In this document: positions 43,412 through 51,958 of the stretch, in pieces
Position numbering within the stretch: the first letter of the stretch is position 1
Layout: the number at the start of each line of letters is the position of its first letter
Source of the DNA: Metabacillus indicus LMG 22858
Lineage (GTDB): Bacteria > Bacillota > Bacilli > Bacillales > Bacillaceae
Direction of reading: 5' to 3'
Assembly: GCF_000708755.2 (NCBI RefSeq)
Contig: NZ_JGVU02000001.1
Location: forward strand, 310,001 to 374,000
DNA: 64,000 nt
Translations under genes and position numbers: made by a program
The notes under the pieces: model-generated
Databases searched by the model: none
Seen by the model: only the letters and a program-made list of their open reading frames with translations
What the model was told of the DNA's origin: nothing

Positions 43412-44455
43412 TTGATTTAAGAATTTTACGCAAACCGGATAAGGCACATGAACACCTGACTGCAGAAGAGACAGTTTGCCTGTTTCGCGGTTTCTTTCAA
43501 ACAGGATCAGGCTGCTGCTTTCCTGGTTGGATGCAATCAGGAAGTTTTCAGTTGGGTCGAGTGCGAAGTCACGCGGCCAGTTTCCTTCAGTGGACGTTCG
43601 TTCGACGAATGTCAGTTTACCTGTGTCGCTGTCTGTTTTGAAAACGGCGATGCTGTCATGCCCGCGGTTGCCGGCATACACGAATTGTCCATCAGATGAA
43701 ATGTGAATCGCAGAACCCTGGCTGTTTTCTGTGAAATCCTCCGGAAGAGTCGAGATATACTGAAGCTCTGTGAAGCTGCCGTCTTCCTTGTAGTCAAGTA
43801 CAACTACTTCGTTGCTGAGCTCTGTCAGCAGATAAGCAATTTTCCCGTTCGGGTGGAAGGTTAAATGTCTCGGTCCGCTTCCTCTTTTCAGGTGAAGGCT
43901 GAAAACTTCATAAAGTTCACCGTCATTTAGTTCATACGTATAAAGTTTGTCAGTGCCAAGATCAATTGCAGCGACGTATTTTTCATCCGGCGTGAAGCCT
44001 GCATAGTGGGCGTGGGGAGCGTCCTGTCTTTCTTCATTAGGCCCTGAACCTTCATGCTTGCGGATAGAGAGGGCGGATGAAAGAGTTCCGCTTATCACAT
44101 CCATCTCATGTGATTCAATCGTTCCGTTATGGTAATTTGCAGATACAACAAACTGGTTGCTTGAATCGACACTTACGTGGCATGGTGATGCTCCTTCGCG
44201 AAGCTGCCTGTTAAGCTCCGTCAGTTCCCCTGTTTTCTCATTTCTGGAGTAGGCAACCAAGCCTCCTGCTTCGCCGTCTTTTCCAATCGCATAAACGAAA
44301 CGGTTATCTTTGCTTAAATTTAAGTATGTAGGACTGCCGATCTCAGCTGCAACGACTGGTTCACTCAGTTTCTTTGCATCTGTATCCAGTGTAAAGGAAT
44401 AAATCCCTTTGCTGTCTCCCTTTGTATATGTACCAATATACCCGCTGTATTTCAT
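43409..44455 (-). CDS. pgl: 6-phosphogluconolactonase (beta-propeller type)
   Basis: 348 aa, seven-bladed propeller of the YbhE/YkgB lactonase family. YIGTYTKGDSKGIYSF (N-terminus), PHAHYAGFTPDEKYVAAIDL (about 145-165), GSGPRHLTFHPNGKIAYLL (about 195-213) and NWPRDFALDPTENFLIASNQ (about 295-314) are blade motifs. It hydrolyses 6-phosphogluconolactone in the oxidative pentose phosphate pathway. GAGGAGGAT precedes ATG. Monocistronic. Confidence 0.9.
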   Translation of the reverse strand: MKYSGYIGTYTKGDSKGIYSFTLDTDAKKLSEPVVAAEIGSPTYLNLSKDNRFVYAIGKDGEAGGLVAYSRNEKTGELTELNRQLREGASPCHVSVDSSNQFVVSANYHNGTIESHEMDVISGTLSSALSIRKHEGSGPNEERQDAPHAHYAGFTPDEKYVAAIDLGTDKLYTYELNDGELYEVFSLHLKRGSGPRHLTFHPNGKIAYLLTELSNEVVVLDYKEDGSFTELQYISTLPEDFTENSQGSAIHISSDGQFVYAGNRGHDSIAVFKTDSDTGKLTFVERTSTEGNWPRDFALDPTENFLIASNQESSSLILFERNRETGKLSLLQSGVHVPYPVCVKFLNQ

Positions 44456-44663
44456 CTTTTATCCTCCTCTAATTGGTATGTCTTTATTTTAGCATAAATC
44501 CCGCCAAATCAAGCTATTAACCGTATACCCATATCCTTGTGTGCGGAAAACGTCTGTTTTTGTCGAAAGGGGCGGGGGCTAACGCATCAAATAGTGTAAC
44601 CTCTTAGACAAACTCTTACTAAGATATAAAGTACTGCACTGCTTTTAGAAAGGAGCAATGAAT

Positions 44664-45431
44664 TTGGATCTATTCAGCTTGAAAAATAAAACGGCAATTG
44701 TTACCGGCGGAGGAAAGGGGCTCGGCGCACAAATGGCAAGAGTGCTTGCACTTGCGGGAGCTAATGTTGTCGTATGTTCAAGGGATTTGGAGGCATGCGA
44801 AAAGGTCAGTGGCGAACTGGTTTCTTTCGGCGCCCAGTCCCTTGCGATTGCCTGTGATGTAACAAGCCAGAAGGATATCCAGAATGTCATCGACCAGACG
44901 GTAGCTCAATTTGGAACAATTGATATCTTAATCAACAACAGCGGTACCTCATGGATGGCGCCTGCGCTTGAACTCCCCGCCGATAAATGGGACAAAGTCA
45001 TGAATGTCAATGTCAGGGGGGTCTTTCTTTTCAGCCAGGCAGCTGCCAAAGTAATGAAAAGCCAGGGCTCGGGCAAGATCATCAATATCGCCTCAGTGAC
45101 AGGAATGGGAGGGACTCCCGCAGAGCTTATGGATACGATTGCCTACAGCACAAGTAAAGGAGCTGTCATCAGTTTTACGAAGGACCTTGCAGTAAAACTC
45201 GCTCCGGACAATATTCAGGTAAATGCAATCGCACCGGGCTTTTTCCCGACGAAAATGACAAAAACGATTTTAGAAAAAGAGAATGCGGCCATATTAAAAG
45301 GGGTGCCTGCCCGCCGCTTTGGTACAGAAGGCGACCTTGACGGTGTTATTCTGCTGCTCTCGGGAAAAGCATCCGATTATATAATCGGCCAGGTATTAGT
45401 TGTGGATGGCGGAATAACTGCACTAGTTTAA
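44664..45431 (+). CDS. Short-chain dehydrogenase/reductase
   Basis: 255 aa from TTG 44664 (AAAGGAG 8 nt upstream); ATG 44658 is only 2 nt from that site. NAD(P) loop TGGGKGLG (about 16-23), NNSG (about 93), Ser in IASVTGMGG (about 144), and YSTSK (about 161-165) with catalytic Tyr/Lys. The length and C-terminus (IIGQVLVVDGGITALV) fit classical SDRs such as gluconate 5-dehydrogenase-like or 3-oxoacyl reductase-like enzymes. Substrate unknown. No terminator is seen before the following repeat array, which is thus in its 3' untranslated region. Confidence 0.88.
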   Translation: MDLFSLKNKTAIVTGGGKGLGAQMARVLALAGANVVVCSRDLEACEKVSGELVSFGAQSLAIACDVTSQKDIQNVIDQTVAQFGTIDILINNSGTSWMAPALELPADKWDKVMNVNVRGVFLFSQAAAKVMKSQGSGKIINIASVTGMGGTPAELMDTIAYSTSKGAVISFTKDLAVKLAPDNIQVNAIAPGFFPTKMTKTILEKENAAILKGVPARRFGTEGDLDGVILLLSGKASDYIIGQVLVVDGGITALV

Positions 45432-45446
45432 GAAAAGCCTGTAAAT

Positions 45447-45662
45447 GTCGCCACAAATGAGTAGGTATCACATGTAAAAGTGGCATTACTCCATGTAATG
45501 GCGCCACTAATAAAGGTTCCTCAAGTAGAAAAGTGGCAGCATTCTGGTGAGTGGTGCCACTAATCGGGGTTCCTCAAGTAGAAATGTGGCATCACTCCGA
45601 GTAATGGTGCCACAAATGAGGGTTCATTATCTAGAAAAGTGGCATCACTCCGAGTAACAACC
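45447..45662. repeat. Tandem array 2: 53-bp units with inverted-repeat core
   Basis: Units start at 45480, 45533, 45586 and 45639 (exact 53-bp steps), with the trailing part of an earlier unit from 45447. Each has GTGGC...GCCAC arms about 21-28 nt apart. The first complete unit also pairs ATTAC with GTAAT inside the arms, the third ACTC with GAGT: different bases, same pairing. The last unit is cut short by the terminator region. It is related to array 1 (13865-14163). Confidence 0.9.
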
Positions 45663-45670
45663 CGAAACAG

Positions 45671-45710
45671 AAAAAATCCGAACTGATGAAATCTCAGTTC
45701 GGATTTTATT
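45671..45710. terminator. Bidirectional terminator
   Basis: AAAATCCGAACTGA/TCAGTTCGGATTTT, 14-bp perfect stem between the array and the second RsbR-like gene. Confidence 0.85.
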
Positions 45711-45725
45711 GTATATAAGCTTCTT

Positions 45726-46556
45726 TTATTGTCGTCTGAAACCAAGGTCATATAAAGCTTTTCTCATGTTAAACTTTGTTTCGATATGATTAAAATCAAG
45801 GCCGAGACTCATGATGGTCTGTGCGATTTCAGGACGAAGGCCTGTAAGCACAGTATGGATGCCGCTGATTTTGAGTGCACTGACGATTTTGAAAATCTGA
45901 TCTGCCACCATAGTATCAATAATGGGAACTCCGGATACATCCAGGATGACTTCTTCAAGATTCAGGCGTGCGCCTTCTCTAAGGGAAACTTCCATGATCA
46001 GTGCGGCCCTTCTTGTGTCAACCGCTCCAACAAGAGGAATGACGGCGATTCCTTCTGCCACAGGCACAACGGGAACAGACAGCTCTTCCAATGCTGAATA
46101 AGCCACTTCCATTAACTCATTGCTGTGGTTTTCATACACACTGCCGGTCACACTGCACGCTCTGTCAATCAGCGGATCAATCATTTTGGAAACATCCAGC
46201 ATGGTAATTGCATAAAAATTGTTTTTATGAAGCTCTTCTGTCAAAGTGTCCCAAACAGCCGTCCTGTATGCCCCGATCGCACGGAGGCACTGGGCCAGCG
46301 GGACGTCATAATGGATGGCTCTCTTTGCTATTTTCATGCTCCACTGGTCTACTTTTCCCTCAACTTTCACATCACACAGAGCCTGTCCCAAATAACCGAT
46401 CAGTTCTTCCCGGTAGGCAATTCGCTCTTCTAATGGGAATCCCGAATTCTCCAGCTGCTTAGTATGCTTGGCATCCTGGACGTTCGGAATATTCAAAGTA
46501 ATTTCACGTGCGTTTTCCTGAATCTTATTGCCTATATAATGCAGTTCGTCTTTCAT
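45726..46556 (-). CDS. Second RsbR-family stressosome protein
   Basis: 276 aa. The N-terminal half (about 1-160) is a helical sensor of different sequence from the paralog at 37801. The STAS domain (about 165-275) contains LVGAVDTRRAALIM and PIIDTMVADQIFKIVSALKI, keeping both RsbT-target Thr positions. LTGLRPEIAQTIMSLGLDF is the STAS C-terminal block. It probably feeds a separate signal into the sigma-B stressosome. GGGGAAC lies 6 nt before ATG. Single gene; I see no sigma-B promoter. Confidence 0.85.
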   Translation of the reverse strand: MKDELHYIGNKIQENAREITLNIPNVQDAKHTKQLENSGFPLEERIAYREELIGYLGQALCDVKVEGKVDQWSMKIAKRAIHYDVPLAQCLRAIGAYRTAVWDTLTEELHKNNFYAITMLDVSKMIDPLIDRACSVTGSVYENHSNELMEVAYSALEELSVPVVPVAEGIAVIPLVGAVDTRRAALIMEVSLREGARLNLEEVILDVSGVPIIDTMVADQIFKIVSALKISGIHTVLTGLRPEIAQTIMSLGLDFNHIETKFNMRKALYDLGFRRQ

Positions 46557-46660
46557 GAAAGTTCCCCTTTTAACCGATTGAATAGATTAAGTATATAGGA
46601 TTGAAAGGGAAATAGACAGGTGAGGGGGAGAGAAAATTTAATCGTGCAATCAAGCGGGAG

Positions 46661-47728
46661 TTATGACTCCCCTTTCCTTGAAATTCTCTCAATAATTGCT
46701 CCCAGCTCGTCAGGACGGTGAAATTCAATAGGAGATACCCCTTTTTCAAATTGAATGCTGTCCGCTTCTACGAGGAGGACATATCTACCGTTGATTTTTC
46801 CTAAATGAATGTTTTCCCCGTAGTCTGCAAGGAGTCCTTTAATAGAAGTTTCCCCGAGCTTCATCTTCAGCTCGGCTTCAGGTGTATGCTCCACAATTTG
46901 CGCAGCCGCTTCAATGACCTGATGGGTATCCAGACGCTCCTGAATTTCCCGCTTCTCGCTTGCTTCCCAGATTTCCATGTCTTGTTCGAACTGCTGGCGT
47001 TCCTGGCTGTTCTCTTCATACGTCTCAAGGACATGCTCCTGAACCATGCTCATGACTTGAGTTTTCATGATCTCAGGCATGGATTCGCCGTATTCGACAA
47101 ACTTCAGAAAATCTTCAAAGTAGCGTGCATGTGACGCCTGATGAATTTTAAGCTCGCCGGGCTCTGTCATTCCTTCTTCAGGCATGTGGGGATATTGGAT
47201 GGATTTCATATTTTTCGTCGTAATTGCCATCTGCACATTGCGGATCAGAGTTGATTCATCCGAAATGGAAGCCACTTTAGGTTCAAAATCACATTTTAAA
47301 ATAAACACAAATGAATCCTCAAAATACTTCTCAGGTGTTGCCGACAAAACAAGGAATGCTCCGCCACGGACGGCGCTTGCATCGAGATAGGCAGAAACGA
47401 ACTTTTCGCCGGCTTCTTTAAAAGCTTCCTTTGTTTCCGCTGTCAGTGCGCGGTGAAAGAGATTATAGTTCGGGTTTGAATCGAGTTCATAACCGGGTTC
47501 GACTACGAAGTGTCCGAGTTTTGTAGGGACCTGTTCGCTCCGGGGATGTTTTTCGACCTTCCGTTTTACTATTTTCTTCAGCTCGCCGTCCAGAAAGTCC
47601 TTCAGGGCGTTCTGCTCGTACTCTTCCGCCGTTAATGTTTGAAAGTGCTTGTACTGTTTATTGGCATTCTCGTCTTTTCCGTCCACCTGGATCAGATAGA
47701 ATGAGAGATAATTAATCTTGAATTCCAC
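46661..47728 (-). CDS. DUF3900-like protein
   Basis: 355 aa from GTG 47728 (AGGTGAT upstream; GTG 47737 lies on the ribosome site). Soluble and strongly acidic: VEFKINYLSFYLIQVDGKDE, LVLSATPEKYFEDSFVFILK, ISDESTLIRNVQMAITTKNM, KINGRYVLLVEADSIQFEKG. These and the length fit the Bacillus DUF3900 family, of unknown function; some features recall nucleoid-associated NdpA-like proteins (an early FxVxxG-type DUF3900 block), without certainty. Confidence 0.65.
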   Translation of the reverse strand: MEFKINYLSFYLIQVDGKDENANKQYKHFQTLTAEEYEQNALKDFLDGELKKIVKRKVEKHPRSEQVPTKLGHFVVEPGYELDSNPNYNLFHRALTAETKEAFKEAGEKFVSAYLDASAVRGGAFLVLSATPEKYFEDSFVFILKCDFEPKVASISDESTLIRNVQMAITTKNMKSIQYPHMPEEGMTEPGELKIHQASHARYFEDFLKFVEYGESMPEIMKTQVMSMVQEHVLETYEENSQERQQFEQDMEIWEASEKREIQERLDTHQVIEAAAQIVEHTPEAELKMKLGETSIKGLLADYGENIHLGKINGRYVLLVEADSIQFEKGVSPIEFHRPDELGAIIERISRKGES

Positions 47729-47737
47729 TGGAATCAC

Positions 47738-48080
47738 CTGCTTCTTTTTTCAGTTCTTCAAGTGTAAAAGATTGGCCATAGGGAGTCAATCGGCAGGATG
47801 GAAAATGGAGAAGCGGAAGTCTGATAGAATCTAAATGTATAGAATTTTCAAAAAAAGGTTGCCTGTTTTCGGAATACTGGATATACTTCTAATAACTAAT
47901 CGCATTTCACGCCTATGGAATTAGCCTTCCTGTGATCCGTGATGACGGTTAGCACCAGTGAACATATGACTAACTCTTATTGCTGTTTTGTCTATGGAAG
48001 AGATTTCTTAACGTTGACAAAAGCCGGCTGCCTTTTTGCGCAGCCGGCTTTTTTATATCTACTAAAAGGGGATGAAGCAA
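47738..48080. other. Intergenic region upstream of acyl-CoA dehydrogenase
   Basis: About 340 bp between divergent genes. No coding frame with a ribosome site. Its right end holds a strong terminator-type hairpin directly before the acyl-CoA dehydrogenase gene, which implies that an RNA is started upstream of it on the plus strand. No clear promoter could be chosen. Confidence 0.5.
48019..48054 (+). terminator. Terminator-like hairpin in the 5' region of the acyl-CoA dehydrogenase gene
   Basis: AAAAGCCGGCTGC (48019-48031) pairs with GCAGCCGGCTTTT (from 48040), followed by six or more T. It ends 27 nt before the ATG, so it may be an attenuator or the end of a small RNA. Confidence 0.75.
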
Positions 48081-49298
48081 ATGATGAATTTTAACTTGTC
48101 TGAAGAACAGAACGCTGTAAGAAAAATGGTCCGTGATTTCGTTGATAAAGAGATTAACCCGTACATTGCCGAGTGGGATGCGGAAGGTCATTTTGAACCG
48201 TCTATTTTGAAAAAACTTGCAGATCTTGGATTGATGGGAATCTGCGTGCCGGAGGAATACGGCGGCAGTGCCATGGATTATAACACTCTAGCGATTGTGT
48301 GCGAGGAGCTTGAACGCGGGGATACAGCCTACCGTACTGCCGTTTCCGTTCACACCGGCTTAAACAGCCTGACGCTGCTGCAGTGGGGAAATGAAGAACA
48401 GAAGCAGAAATACCTTACTCCGCAGGCAAAAGGGGAAAAAGTTGGAGCGTTCGGCTTAACAGAACCGAATGCAGGGTCCGACGTTGCGGCTTTGCAGACT
48501 TCAGCGGTTTTGGAAGGCGATCATTACATACTGAATGGTCAGAAGACGTGGATTTCTCTTTGCGACTATGCTGATCACTTTCTTGTATTCGCTTACACAG
48601 ATAAAAGCAAAAAGCACCACGGCATTTCGGCGTTTATCGTGGAGCGCACGATGCCTGGCTTTTCGTCCAAAGCCATTAAAGGCAAGCTTGGCATTCGCGC
48701 AGGGAACACAGGTGAAATCTTTTTTGACAACATCCGGGTGCCGAAAGAAAACCTTCTTGGCCAGGAGGGGGATGGCTTTAAAATTGCCATGTCCGCTCTT
48801 GATAATGGACGGTTTACCGTTGCAGCCGGCGCCTGCGGACTCATTCAGGCGTGTATTGAACAGAGCGTCAACTACTGCCATGAGCGGAAAACATTCGGAA
48901 AAGAGATTGGCAAACACCAGCTTGTTCAGCAGATGATCGCCAAAATGGAAGCCGGGTATCACATGTCCCGCCTCCTTGTCTTCAGAGCAGGATGCCTTAA
49001 AAACGAAGGAAAACGAAACACAAGGGAAACGTCCCTCGCCAAGTGGCAATCCTGTGATTTCGCAAACGAAGCGGCAAACGATGCGGTACAGATCCACGGT
49101 GCGTACGGTTATTCCAATGAATATCCGGTTGAACGATTCCTTAGAAACTCTAAAGCACCTGTCATTTACGAGGGAACAAGAGAAATTCATACCGTGATGC
49201 AGGCGGAGTATGTGTTAGGGTACAGAGAAGATAAAACGCTTAGCCATATGCTTCCGAGCTGGCCGTTTGAGGAAGAGAGGGAGAAGGTTAATAACTGA
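48081..49298 (+). CDS. Acyl-CoA dehydrogenase
   Basis: 405 aa from ATG 48081 (GGGG 9 nt upstream; ATG 48072 is on the site). FGLTEPNAGSDVAALQT (about 125-142) is ACAD signature 1, WISLCDYADHFLVFAYTD follows, GKEIGKHQLVQQMIAKMEAG region about 275-295, and the catalytic-base region VIYEGTREIHTVMQAEYVLG (about 360-380) holds the Glu. FAD-dependent alpha-beta oxidation of an acyl-CoA. It is a single gene, set apart from the operon at 57190. Confidence 0.9.
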   Translation: MMNFNLSEEQNAVRKMVRDFVDKEINPYIAEWDAEGHFEPSILKKLADLGLMGICVPEEYGGSAMDYNTLAIVCEELERGDTAYRTAVSVHTGLNSLTLLQWGNEEQKQKYLTPQAKGEKVGAFGLTEPNAGSDVAALQTSAVLEGDHYILNGQKTWISLCDYADHFLVFAYTDKSKKHHGISAFIVERTMPGFSSKAIKGKLGIRAGNTGEIFFDNIRVPKENLLGQEGDGFKIAMSALDNGRFTVAAGACGLIQACIEQSVNYCHERKTFGKEIGKHQLVQQMIAKMEAGYHMSRLLVFRAGCLKNEGKRNTRETSLAKWQSCDFANEAANDAVQIHGAYGYSNEYPVERFLRNSKAPVIYEGTREIHTVMQAEYVLGYREDKTLSHMLPSWPFEEEREKVNN

Positions 49299-49317
49299 AT
49301 AATACTCTTTCAGGTAA

Positions 49318-49354
49318 AAGAAGCAGGCTAAAACGTTCAGCCTGCTTCTTTTTC
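49318..49354. terminator. Bidirectional terminator
   Basis: AAGAAGCAGGCT/AGCCTGCTTCTT stem and T-run between the acyl-CoA dehydrogenase and the convergent MerR gene. Confidence 0.85.
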
Positions 49355-49367
49355 TATTATGTTTGAA

Positions 49368-50252
49368 TTAATCCTTTTTCTCTATAAGGATCTGAACCTC
49401 TGTTAAAATGTTCTCAACAATTTGATCGGGCTGAAGGCTGATCATGTCAGTGTGCAGCAAATCAATCAGCGGACCTGTAGCTCTGTAGTTGTTTTCAATC
49501 AGCCATTTTTGAATACGCGAATAAATGTCAATGAACGTATCTTTTCCTGCCATTCCTTTTGTAATCATCGATAAGTACATTCCTTCAGGTATTTCACTTA
49601 AAAAGGGAGAATCCTGGAGCTGTCCTGCCGGCATACCGACCTCAAGATCTTTCATCAAACTCTGAAATTCCTTCTGATTGAATCGTTGATTCACATTTAT
49701 ATGATGATGAATTAACAGAAGGTTTCCTGATGGAATCATCTTTTCTTTTTTCGCCAGTTCAATCAGTTCATTAAAATAATGGACATACACACTTAAATTA
49801 GCACGCTCAGTCTGCTTTCTCAAAGAAAGAATCTTCCTTGCAGGCTGCCATGAAGTCGTAATAATGGAATCAGAGGGAGAATCAGAATGGATGATTGTTA
49901 ATTCCTTTTCCATATTTTCAATTCGCTGATTGATGGATGCAGCTGTTTTCTTTAATTCGTATATTTCATCCTCGATTTCATCACGCTTCTTTTTCATGAC
50001 AGACAGCTGATTTGATAGGCTGTCTTCCTCAAGCATTTTGCTTATGTCCCCAATGGAAAAATTCAGCTCTCTCAAATTTTGGATGATTCTGATCTTGGCA
50101 ATATCCTTAAAGGTATAGTAGCGGTAGTTTGTGATCTTGTTCAGCCCTGCTGGTTTTAACAGGCTGATTTGATCGTAATAGCGTAATGTTGAAGCAGCTG
50201 TGCCGCATAGCTTGGCAGCCTCACCGATTGTGTAGTAGTCTTTTTCATCCAT
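49368..50252 (-). CDS. MerR-family regulator with effector-binding domain
   Basis: 294 aa from ATG 50252 (AAGAGGTG upstream). Winged helix: YYTIGEAAKLCGTAASTLRY, YDQISLLKPAGLNKITNYRY (about 5-45). A coiled-coil (about 80-130) follows, then a GyrI/BmrR-like ligand-binding domain (about 140-290). Divergent from a serine hydrolase gene whose promoter has the MerR-type 19-bp spacer, so that gene is its likely target. Confidence 0.85.
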   Translation of the reverse strand: MDEKDYYTIGEAAKLCGTAASTLRYYDQISLLKPAGLNKITNYRYYTFKDIAKIRIIQNLRELNFSIGDISKMLEEDSLSNQLSVMKKKRDEIEDEIYELKKTAASINQRIENMEKELTIIHSDSPSDSIITTSWQPARKILSLRKQTERANLSVYVHYFNELIELAKKEKMIPSGNLLLIHHHINVNQRFNQKEFQSLMKDLEVGMPAGQLQDSPFLSEIPEGMYLSMITKGMAGKDTFIDIYSRIQKWLIENNYRATGPLIDLLHTDMISLQPDQIVENILTEVQILIEKKD

Positions 50253-50321
50253 TTTGACACCTCTTGTCTTCTTTTGCGCCTGAGAAAAGTATAACAAATC
50301 ATCCTATTTTTAAAAAAGAGG

Positions 50322-50352
50322 TTGACCTTAAAGCTGCTTTAAGGCTGATAAT
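50322..50352 (+). promoter_or_regulatory. MerR-type promoter with 19-bp spacer and perfect dyad
   Basis: TTGACC (50322-50327), 19 nt, GATAAT (50347-50352). CCTTAAAGC (50326-50334), T, GCTTTAAGG (50336-50344) is a perfect 19-bp palindrome centred in the spacer. The long spacer is the hallmark of MerR-activated promoters. Confidence 0.85.
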
Positions 50353-50386
50353 CATGCTTATCAATCAACAAGGAGAAGATTTTACA

Positions 50387-51469
50387 GTGAAGAAAACAGC
50401 CATAATAGTAGCAGCAGTTCTATTTTTTAGCACAGCAGGAGCTGCCGGTTATTTATCCATTCCATTTACAATTTCAAAAAACAATCAATTTCATAAACAG
50501 CTGAATCAGTCTGATTATGACAGTCAGAATACAATGAACAGGTTAACTGAAATCATGGACAAAAATGAGGCGGACTCGTTGTTTATTATGGAAGGCCAGA
50601 ACGTGCTTGCCGAATACGGAGAGAGTGATCAAATTTCAAATGTTGCCTCCGTCAGAAAAAGCCTCATTAGTGCTCTTTTTGGAATTGCCGAGTCAAAAGG
50701 ATTAATCAATGTAGATCAAACACTGGAGGAGCTGGGGATTGATGACACGAAAAATCCGCTTTCTGAAAAGGAGAAACAAGCGACAGTAGAAGATTTGCTG
50801 AAAGCACGGTCCGGTATTTACATTACATCCTTGGGCGAATCAAAAGATATGAAAGAAAAAAGACCTGAGAGAGGCACCTACAGCCATAACGAGCATTACT
50901 ACTATAACAACTGGGATTTTAATACTCTAGGCGTCATTTTTGAACAGGAGACAGGTACATCCCTAGGTGAAGCTTTCTACGAATGGATTGCCAAACCAAC
51001 AGAGATGAAGAAATTTCAGCCGTCAAATGTGGTTTATCAGGAGTCAGAAGAAACTTCCATGCCAATGTACAGATTCTACATGTGCGCAGAAGACCTTGCG
51101 AGGTTCGGCTCGCTTTATGCCAATGACGGGAAGTGGAGAGATAAGCAAATCATTCCTGAAAATTGGATTGATGCCAGTTTTGAAGCGTACTCTGAAATAA
51201 CCGATGTCGACAGATTTACGGGGTACGGCTATTTATGGTGGCTGGAAAAGCAAAAGGATCAAATGCTGCAATGGGCGGTTGGCGCAGGGGGACAGTATGT
51301 GGTTGTAGATAGAGAAAGCAAGATCTCTCTTGCGATGATGAACAACACGGGGACGTCTCCATTGGGAGTGTTCTGGTACCGTACATTTGATGGAGGGGAA
51401 GAACCTTATTCAGATGTCAGGGACGTTTTTGAGCTCGCTAAAAACAGTATAATGAAAAGACAAAAGTAA
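50387..51469 (+). CDS. Exported beta-lactamase-fold serine hydrolase
   Basis: 360 aa from GTG 50387 (AAGGAG upstream). An N-terminal membrane/signal segment (about 3-25: TAIIVAAVLFFSTAGAAGYL). The class C beta-lactamase/penicillin-binding fold has SVRKS (SxxK, about 90) in place, a Tyr-Asn (YYYNNWDF region, about 175) and a late GAGGQYVVV (about 305) in the position of the KTG/HxG strand. It probably acts on wall or small amide/ester substrates outside the membrane. The divergent MerR regulator likely controls it. Confidence 0.83.
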   Translation: MKKTAIIVAAVLFFSTAGAAGYLSIPFTISKNNQFHKQLNQSDYDSQNTMNRLTEIMDKNEADSLFIMEGQNVLAEYGESDQISNVASVRKSLISALFGIAESKGLINVDQTLEELGIDDTKNPLSEKEKQATVEDLLKARSGIYITSLGESKDMKEKRPERGTYSHNEHYYYNNWDFNTLGVIFEQETGTSLGEAFYEWIAKPTEMKKFQPSNVVYQESEETSMPMYRFYMCAEDLARFGSLYANDGKWRDKQIIPENWIDASFEAYSEITDVDRFTGYGYLWWLEKQKDQMLQWAVGAGGQYVVVDRESKISLAMMNNTGTSPLGVFWYRTFDGGEEPYSDVRDVFELAKNSIMKRQK

Positions 51470-51474
51470 ACTGC

Positions 51475-51507
51475 TGCCCCTTATGCTTATGCTGAGGGGC
51501 ATTTTTT
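51475..51507 (+). terminator. Terminator of the serine hydrolase gene
   Basis: TGCCCCT/AGGGGCA hairpin with an AT-rich loop and a six-T tail. Confidence 0.75.
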
Positions 51508-51633
51508 ATGAGATGCTGTTTTTTCAGAAGGTAACGACTGTACGTTTTTGATACAAAAGGAAGGAGATTCGCGGATTGTAAAGAAGTAAGGTTAGAGAAG
51601 CGAAATCATTTACTGAAAGAGAGGGACCTCACC

Positions 51634-51954
51634 ATGCATTCACAGACGATGTTTATTGCGGGACATGCGCGCCTGCCTGCAGGAATGGCGGCGAAGAACG
51701 TATACGATATGCTGACCATTACGGTTGAAATTGATAAAAGATATGCGGTGATTCTTGAAGCCTCCTGCACCCTTGCAACGGAGCACGGAAGAGATTTTGT
51801 CGGACGCCTTCTCCGGGGCTACAGCCTCCAGAACGGGGTGGATGAAGTCACTGAGCATGTCAGGGAACATTACTGCGGAAAAGCCATCCATGCCATCATC
51901 GCTGCGCTGTCTGATTTGCATTTTCAATATCAGCAGCTGAAGATTGAACGGTGA
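51634..51954 (+). CDS. DUF3870 protein
   Basis: 106 aa. AGHARLPAGMAAKNVYDMLT, EIDKRYAVILEASCTLATEH, DFVGRLLRGYSLQNGVDEV, REHYCGKAIHAIIAALSDLH: a compact alpha/beta protein matching DUF3870, with conserved Cys. It is encoded 4 nt before the sigma-54 activator, and such a pair suggests it senses or modifies the activator's ligand. That is inference; the function is unknown. Confidence 0.75.
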   Translation: MHSQTMFIAGHARLPAGMAAKNVYDMLTITVEIDKRYAVILEASCTLATEHGRDFVGRLLRGYSLQNGVDEVTEHVREHYCGKAIHAIIAALSDLHFQYQQLKIER

Positions 51955-51958
51955 GGAC

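Noticed and set aside
48069-48080. ATG 48072 as start of acyl-CoA dehydrogenase
   Set aside because: It directly abuts the AAAAGGGG ribosome site; ATG 48081 has the right spacing.
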